9,489 nt of DNA, taken from an uncultured Devosia sp. (GTDB taxonomy: Bacteria; Pseudomonadota; Alphaproteobacteria; Rhizobiales; Devosiaceae). Of the stretch, positions 6,429 to 9,489 are shown in pieces. Made by a program: the position numbers and the translations under genes. The stretch covers positions 1 through 9,489 of the forward strand of contig CAJYKO010000150.1 in NCBI GenBank assembly GCA_913775215.1, given 5' to 3'. The notes under the pieces were generated by a model that worked only from the letters and a program-made list of their open reading frames with translations, had not been told where the DNA came from and did no database searches. The first letter of the stretch is position 1. Each line of letters begins with the position of its first letter.

Positions 6429-6959
6429 TTATGCCGACTTCTGCTCATGGAGCTGGCTGTCGGTAAAGAGACCAACGCGCAAGTCTTTGGCTTCGTAGAT
6501 CAATTTGCCGTCAGCCTTGACCCAGCCATCGGCGATGCCGAGGGTCAGGCGCGAACGCATGACGCGCTTGATGTCGATTCCGTATTCGACGAGCTTGACG
6601 TCATTAGTGACCTGGCCGGTAAACTTGATCTCGCCACCAAGGGCGCGACCGCGGCCAGGCTGACCGATCCAGCCGAGGAAAAAGCCTGTCATCTGCCAGA
6701 CGGCATCAAGGCCAAGGCAACCGGGCATGACCGGATCGCCAATGAAGTGGCACTGGAAGAACCAAAGATCCGGATTGACGTCGAGTTCGGCCGTCACAGA
6801 ACCCTTGTTGAAGGCGCCGCCGGTCTCGTCGATATGGGTGATGCGGTTGAACATCAGCATAGGCGGTGCGGGCAGCCGGGCGTCCATCTGACCGGGCAAT
6901 TCACCCCGGCCATGCGCCAGCAGCTCTTCATAACCAAATGCGTGTTGCCGGTCCGCCAT
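6429..6959 (-). CDS. fabA: Beta-hydroxydecanoyl-ACP dehydratase/isomerase
   Basis: Bifunctional hot-dog-fold enzyme: it dehydrates 3-hydroxydecanoyl-ACP and isomerises trans-2- to cis-3-decenoyl-ACP, the branch point of oxygen-independent unsaturated fatty acid synthesis. 176 residues against 172 in E. coli, with very similar sequence. Active-site H71 lies in DLWFFQCHFIGDPVMPGC and D85 in GLDAVWQMTGF; the C-terminal GKLIYEAKDLRVGLF is typical. The open frame extends 60 codons further upstream, but that part has no family similarity and runs into the irr control region. The ATG at 6957-6959 gives the family N-terminus (MADRQHAFGYEELLAHGRGE) and has GGGGA 7 bases upstream, so it is the start. 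It is divergent from irr and is the first gene of a fabA-fabB unit. Confidence 0.95.
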   Translation of the reverse strand: MADRQHAFGYEELLAHGRGELPGQMDARLPAPPMLMFNRITHIDETGGAFNKGSVTAELDVNPDLWFFQCHFIGDPVMPGCLGLDAVWQMTGFFLGWIGQPGRGRALGGEIKFTGQVTNDVKLVEYGIDIKRVMRSRLTLGIADGWVKADGKLIYEAKDLRVGLFTDSQLHEQKSA

Positions 6960-6991
6960 ATGCCCTTCCCCACATAACTCAAGCCTTGTCT

Positions 6992-7018
6992 CGTATAGGG
7001 GCGCGGAAGGGGGGTCAA
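6992..7018 (-). promoter_or_regulatory. Possible fabA promoter
   Basis: On the minus strand TTGACC (7013-7018) and TATACG (6992-6997) are good hexamers, but only 15 bases separate them, shorter than the usual 16-18. The predicted transcript start leaves a leader of about 25 bases before fabA. No TTTAGAA-type ICE box is visible nearby. The promoter is plausible but not certain. Confidence 0.35.
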
Positions 7019-7061
7019 GACAGCCCAAAGGCTGAACCCCAGTCTCTTGCGCCCCCGTGAC

Positions 7062-7090
7062 TTGTTTCGCCCCCTTGCCACCCCTATAAG
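7062..7090 (+). promoter_or_regulatory. Predicted irr promoter
   Basis: TTGTTT (7062-7067), a 17-base spacer and TATAAG (7085-7090, five of six matches to the -10 consensus) lie 48 bases before the irr start. Two GCCCCC direct repeats (7051-7056 and 7069-7074) flank or overlap the -35 side and might be a regulator site; this is inference. Confidence 0.45.
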
Positions 7091-7138
7091 AAGGCAGAGC
7101 TTTTCTCTCTCCTACAAAAAGACGAGTAATACTGCCCA

Positions 7139-7582
7139 ATGTCCGAGAGTGACCTTGCCGACCGGTCCCCGTCCCGCACGCCCTGCCTGACGGCCGTGCT
7201 GCGCATGGCTGGCCTCAGGCCCACCCGGCAACGCGTTGCCCTGGCCGAACTGCTGTTCGGCGGCCCGCATCGCCATGTCAGCGCCGAACAGCTCCATTCC
7301 GAGGCGAACATCGCCAATGTGAATGTGTCCCTCGCCACGATCTACAATACGCTGCATCAGTTCCACGAAGCGGGCCTATTGCGCGAAGTGGCGATCGATG
7401 CCTCGCGTTCCTATTTCGACACCGACACGTCGGACCATCACCACTTTTTTGTCGAAGACGAGCAGCGGATGATCGATATTCCGGCCTCTTCAGTTGAATT
7501 CAAGGCTCTGCCACAGCCGCCCAAGGGCATGGAAGTGGCTCACGTGGATGTCGTGATCCGCGTGCGCAGGGCGCCGAGCTGA
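7139..7582 (+). CDS. irr: Irr-type iron response regulator, Fur family
   Basis: 147-residue Fur-superfamily transcription factor of the Irr branch, which in rhizobia and Brucella represses or activates heme and iron genes and is controlled by heme. The winged-helix DNA-binding domain covers about residues 18-85 with GLRPTRQRVALAELLFGG and the recognition region VSLATIYNTLHQFHEAGLL. The dimerisation part contains SRSYFDTDTSDHHHFFVED: the HHH run (100-102) is the conserved heme/metal site of Irr, and this whole stretch separates Irr from Fur, Mur and Zur. The N-terminal heme regulatory motif (GCPW-like) of Bradyrhizobium Irr is absent; the only nearby Cys is C16, in TPCLT. That resembles Irr of Rhizobium/Brucella type. 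It has a predicted promoter and runs divergently from fabA, a gene order seen in related genera. Confidence 0.93.
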   Translation: MSESDLADRSPSRTPCLTAVLRMAGLRPTRQRVALAELLFGGPHRHVSAEQLHSEANIANVNVSLATIYNTLHQFHEAGLLREVAIDASRSYFDTDTSDHHHFFVEDEQRMIDIPASSVEFKALPQPPKGMEVAHVDVVIRVRRAPS

Positions 7583-7621
7583 GAAGCTTGCGCTGACACT
7601 GCACTTTTCCAGAACGCGATT

Positions 7622-7692
7622 GTCACCCCGGCTTCAAGCCGGGGCCCAGCTTGAGATCTGAGGATTGGTCCCGGCCTTCGCCGGGATGATAT
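7622..7692. repeat. REP/BIME-like pair of palindromes
   Basis: Two GC-rich hairpins lie 24 bases apart. The first is CCCCGGC-TTCAA-GCCGGGG (7626-7644) and the second is TCCCGGC-CTTC-GCCGGGA (7669-7686). The outer flanks mirror each other (TCACCCCGGC on the left; TATCATCCCGGC when the right is reverse-complemented). This is the form of dispersed intergenic repeats common in alphaproteobacteria, whose minus-strand reading gives an IPAKAGT-like peptide. It follows irr by 39 bases and could also help end transcription or protect mRNA. Repeat status must be confirmed by finding genomic copies. Confidence 0.65.
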
Positions 7693-7731
7693 GTTGTGGG
7701 CGAGACAATAGTGCAGGCGTACGCCGCCCTC

Positions 7732-7760
7732 GTGACAAATTCGCGCCCATTGCCCATATT
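7732..7760 (+). promoter_or_regulatory. Predicted promoter of the NAT operon
   Basis: GTGACA (7732-7737, five of six to the -35 consensus), a 17-base spacer and CATATT (7755-7760, four of six to the -10 consensus) lie 33 bases before the NAT start codon. Position and spacing fit a promoter for the three-gene unit to the right. Apart from this and the palindromes, bases 7583-7793 hold nothing I recognise. Confidence 0.45.
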
Positions 7761-7793
7761 CTAGCTCCCAGCCAATAGCGACAAAGGTGGTCG

Positions 7794-8642
7794 ATGCCCG
7801 AAAAGGTCAATCTCAATGCCTATTTCGAGCGAATAGGATTTGCCGGTTCCATCGCCCCAACTCTTCAAACTCTCGAACTGCTTCACGCCCTCCATCCGGC
7901 AACGATTCCGTTTGAAAACCTGAGCCCGCTGATGGGCGAGCAGGTCCTGCTCGACCAGCAAAGCCTTGAGCGCAAGATGCTCGGCGATCGGCGCGGCGGG
8001 TTCTGCTTCGAGCAGAATTTCCTCTTCATGCGCATGCTGGCCGATCTCGACTATGAGGTGCGGCCGCTGCTCGCGCGGGTCATTTGGACCGATGCCGAGG
8101 CCATTTCCGCGCCGCCGAGCCACATGGCGCTTCTCGTCGACATCAAGGGCCAGAACTATCTCGCCGATGTCGGCTTCGGCGGATTGTCGCTGACGACGCC
8201 ACTGCGGCTGCGCGCCGATGTCGAGCAGCAAAGCCCGCACGAAACGTTCCGCCTGACGGGCGGTGCGCCGGAATGGACGCTCGAGGTCAAGATCGGTGGG
8301 GAATGGCGCGGCGTCTATGTCTTCACCACCGAGAAAGTCGACGAGGTGGACCTTTGGGACCTCAATCGCGACCTCTCAAGCAATCCCAATTCGCCCTTTA
8401 CTCAGGAGCTCCGCGTGGCGTTGGCGCCAAACGGGCGGCGGCTCAAATTGCAAAATGACCGTCTGACGGTACAGCCCAGTGAGGGCGAAGCGGAAAAACG
8501 CAAGTTGACGACGCTCGAAGAGGTTCGCGCGGTGTTGAGCGAGGAGTTTGGTCTCAACGTGCCGGTGAGTGAAAAGCTCGATGCCAAGCTTCTGGCTTTC
8601 CTGCCGGAGCAGCCTGAGTCGGCACCCGAAGCCGAGGGCTGA
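7794..8642 (+). CDS. nat: Arylamine N-acetyltransferase
   Basis: Cytoplasmic NAT-family enzyme that moves an acetyl group from acetyl-CoA to aromatic amines, hydrazines or hydroxylamines by a ping-pong mechanism. 282 residues, the family's usual size. The catalytic triad is complete: C71 in DRRGGFCFEQN, H110 in PPSHMALLV and D125 in YLADVGFGG. The N-terminal helical region has the typical FENLSPLMGE (40-49). The Glu-rich tail (about 245-282) is not conserved. The physiological substrate is unknown; detoxification of xenobiotic amines is usual for bacterial members, though related enzymes act in secondary metabolism. A strong AAGGTGG ribosome site (7783-7789) fixes the start. It appears to be the first gene of an operon; the next gene begins 3 bases after its stop. 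Confidence 0.93.
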   Translation: MPEKVNLNAYFERIGFAGSIAPTLQTLELLHALHPATIPFENLSPLMGEQVLLDQQSLERKMLGDRRGGFCFEQNFLFMRMLADLDYEVRPLLARVIWTDAEAISAPPSHMALLVDIKGQNYLADVGFGGLSLTTPLRLRADVEQQSPHETFRLTGGAPEWTLEVKIGGEWRGVYVFTTEKVDEVDLWDLNRDLSSNPNSPFTQELRVALAPNGRRLKLQNDRLTVQPSEGEAEKRKLTTLEEVRAVLSEEFGLNVPVSEKLDAKLLAFLPEQPESAPEAEG

Positions 8643-8645
8643 GCC

Positions 8646-9233
8646 ATGGCGCCGGTCGTGGTTCGCGCAGAGGCCGTGCACGAATTTGCCGACTTCGAGG
8701 CTTTTTACGATTGGCTTGCGGCCAATCATGAAACCGCGGACGAAGTCTGGATCCGGATCTTCAAGAAGAAGAGTGGCCGCGCGACCATAACGCCCGTGGA
8801 AGCGATCGATGCGGTGCTCTGCTGGGGCTGGATCGATGCGATCAAGAAAAGCTGGGACGAGATCAGCTTCGTGCAGCGCTACTGCCCCCGGCGCCCGAAA
8901 TCGGTCTGGAGCCAGATCAATCGCGACAACGTTGCCCGGCTCAATGATAAAGGCCTGATGACCCCGCACGGCCTTCGCCATGTGGAGGCGGCCAAGGCAG
9001 ACGGCCGCTGGGACGCTGCCTACAAGACGACGATGGACGCGCCGGCTGACCTGCTGGCAGCCATCGCCGCAGAGCCTGCGGCGCAGGCGCTCTATGAAAA
9101 ACTCTCGGCGCAGAACCGCTTTGCCCTGACCTTCCGAGTCAACAGTCTCAAAACCGAGACCGGGCGGAAAAAGAAGATCGCGACCTTCGTCGAGATGCTG
9201 GCGCGCGGCGAAACCATCTATCCGCAGGGCTAG
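8646..9233 (+). CDS. YdeI/OmpD-associated family protein
   Basis: 195-residue protein of the YdeI/OmdA family. The central signature EAIDAVLCWGWIDAIKK to SFVQRYCPRRPKSVWS (52-88) followed by N92 and RDNVARL is diagnostic. The C-terminal half (about 105-192) contains GRWDAAY and a basic RKKKIATFVEMLARGE segment, as in family members. The family name derives from Salmonella and E. coli proteins linked to OmpD, antimicrobial-peptide or bacteriocin resistance and stress survival; a biochemical activity is not established. No signal peptide is visible, so it should be cytoplasmic. Its ATG follows the NAT stop by 3 bases and its ribosome site (GAGGG) lies within the NAT gene end, so translation is probably coupled. 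Confidence 0.88.
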   Translation: MAPVVVRAEAVHEFADFEAFYDWLAANHETADEVWIRIFKKKSGRATITPVEAIDAVLCWGWIDAIKKSWDEISFVQRYCPRRPKSVWSQINRDNVARLNDKGLMTPHGLRHVEAAKADGRWDAAYKTTMDAPADLLAAIAAEPAAQALYEKLSAQNRFALTFRVNSLKTETGRKKKIATFVEMLARGETIYPQG

Positions 9234-9254
9234 GCCGGAGCTAGATTCGCGCTC

Positions 9255-9260
9255 AGGAGG
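9255..9260 (+). promoter_or_regulatory. Strong ribosome binding site of the DUF1697 gene
   Basis: AGGAGG is a perfect Shine-Dalgarno sequence 6 bases before the ATG at 9267 and fixes that start. Confidence 0.8.
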
Positions 9261-9266
9261 ACACCA

Positions 9267-9489
9267 ATGCCAAACGATATCGCTTTCCTGCGCGGCATCA
9301 ATGTCGGCAAGCGGCAGATGAAAATGGCCGACCTCAAAGCCTGCCTGGAAGCGGCGGGTTTTGAGGCGGTGAAAACCATCCTCGCCAGCGGCAATGTGCG
9401 CTTCGCGCGCCGCGATACGCCGGAAAAGACCAAGGCGCTCCTGGAATCGATCATCGAAAAGCAGTTTGGCTTTCCAGTCGGCGTCGTGT
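9267..9489 (+). CDS. DUF1697 family protein (partial, cut at window end)
   Basis: The first 74 codons read MPNDIAFLRGINVGKRQMKM followed by DLKACLEAAGFEAVKTILASGNVRF, the standard N-terminus of DUF1697, a small (about 180 residues) uncharacterised cytoplasmic family with an alpha/beta fold. The segment LRGINVG and the ASGNVRF motif are the family hallmarks. The frame stays open to the window edge, so more than half of the protein is missing. It starts 33 bases after the YdeI-family gene on the same strand, with no terminator between, so it is probably the third gene of the NAT operon. Function is unknown. Confidence 0.88.
   Translation, partial: MPNDIAFLRGINVGKRQMKMADLKACLEAAGFEAVKTILASGNVRFARRDTPEKTKALLESIIEKQFGFPVGVV

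Noticed and set aside
5095..6498. 467-codon open frame on the + strand
   Set aside because: It lies antisense to fabB, whose catalytic residues and length are unmistakable. Its translation is Arg/Gly/His-rich with no family resemblance, the usual shadow of a GC-rich gene.
6960..7139. N-terminal extension of FabA by 60 codons
   Set aside because: FabA begins at MADRQ with a ribosome site and normal length; the extension has no similarity and covers the irr promoter.
7621..7686. CRISPR-like repeat
   Set aside because: There are only two palindromes, different in loop and end sequence, with no regular spacer units; the form is that of a REP pair.

Overview
The window looks like ordinary chromosomal DNA from a GC-rich alphaproteobacterium of the Hyphomicrobiales. 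A Devosia- or Pelagibacterium-like genome is my best guess. The evidence is an ActS/ActR (RegB/RegA-type) redox two-component pair, an Irr-type Fur regulator divergent from fabA-fabB, a DUF2852 membrane protein and an alphaproteobacterial-style L,D-transpeptidase. No phage, plasmid, transposase, CRISPR, tRNA or rRNA signal is visible.

Left part (1-2500): a DUF1428 gene on the + strand is interrupted by one in-frame amber codon (260-262) but is otherwise intact. It converges on the minus-strand operon actS-actR, a membrane sensor kinase with a quinone-site motif and the redox cysteine, followed by its Fis-type response regulator. The actS promoter region holds two short dyads and is shared with the divergent DUF2852 gene.

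Middle (2501-5075): four + strand genes. They are a DUF2852 membrane/coiled-coil protein closed by a strong intrinsic terminator, a YgjP-type zinc metallopeptidase, an unrecognised 116-residue exported protein, and a lipoprotein L,D-transpeptidase of the YkuD family. The last three may be loosely co-transcribed, and two of them are exported. A minus-strand terminator separates them from the fatty-acid genes.

Right part (5076-7582): fabA and fabB, the anaerobic-type unsaturated fatty acid branch, run on the minus strand and end at that terminator with no fabI after them. irr runs divergently from fabA across a 179-base control region. Membrane-lipid unsaturation and iron/heme sensing are therefore physically linked, although no classical ICE box is visible.

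Far right (7583-9489): a REP/BIME-like pair of palindromes, then a promoter and an apparent operon of arylamine N-acetyltransferase, a YdeI/OmpD-associated family protein and a DUF1697 protein cut by the window edge. I find no convincing new defence or mobile system. The points most worth a second look are the amber-interrupted DUF1428 gene, the exported orphan at 3904, the dyads at the actS promoter, and a short out-of-frame ORF with a strong ribosome site in front of DUF2852.
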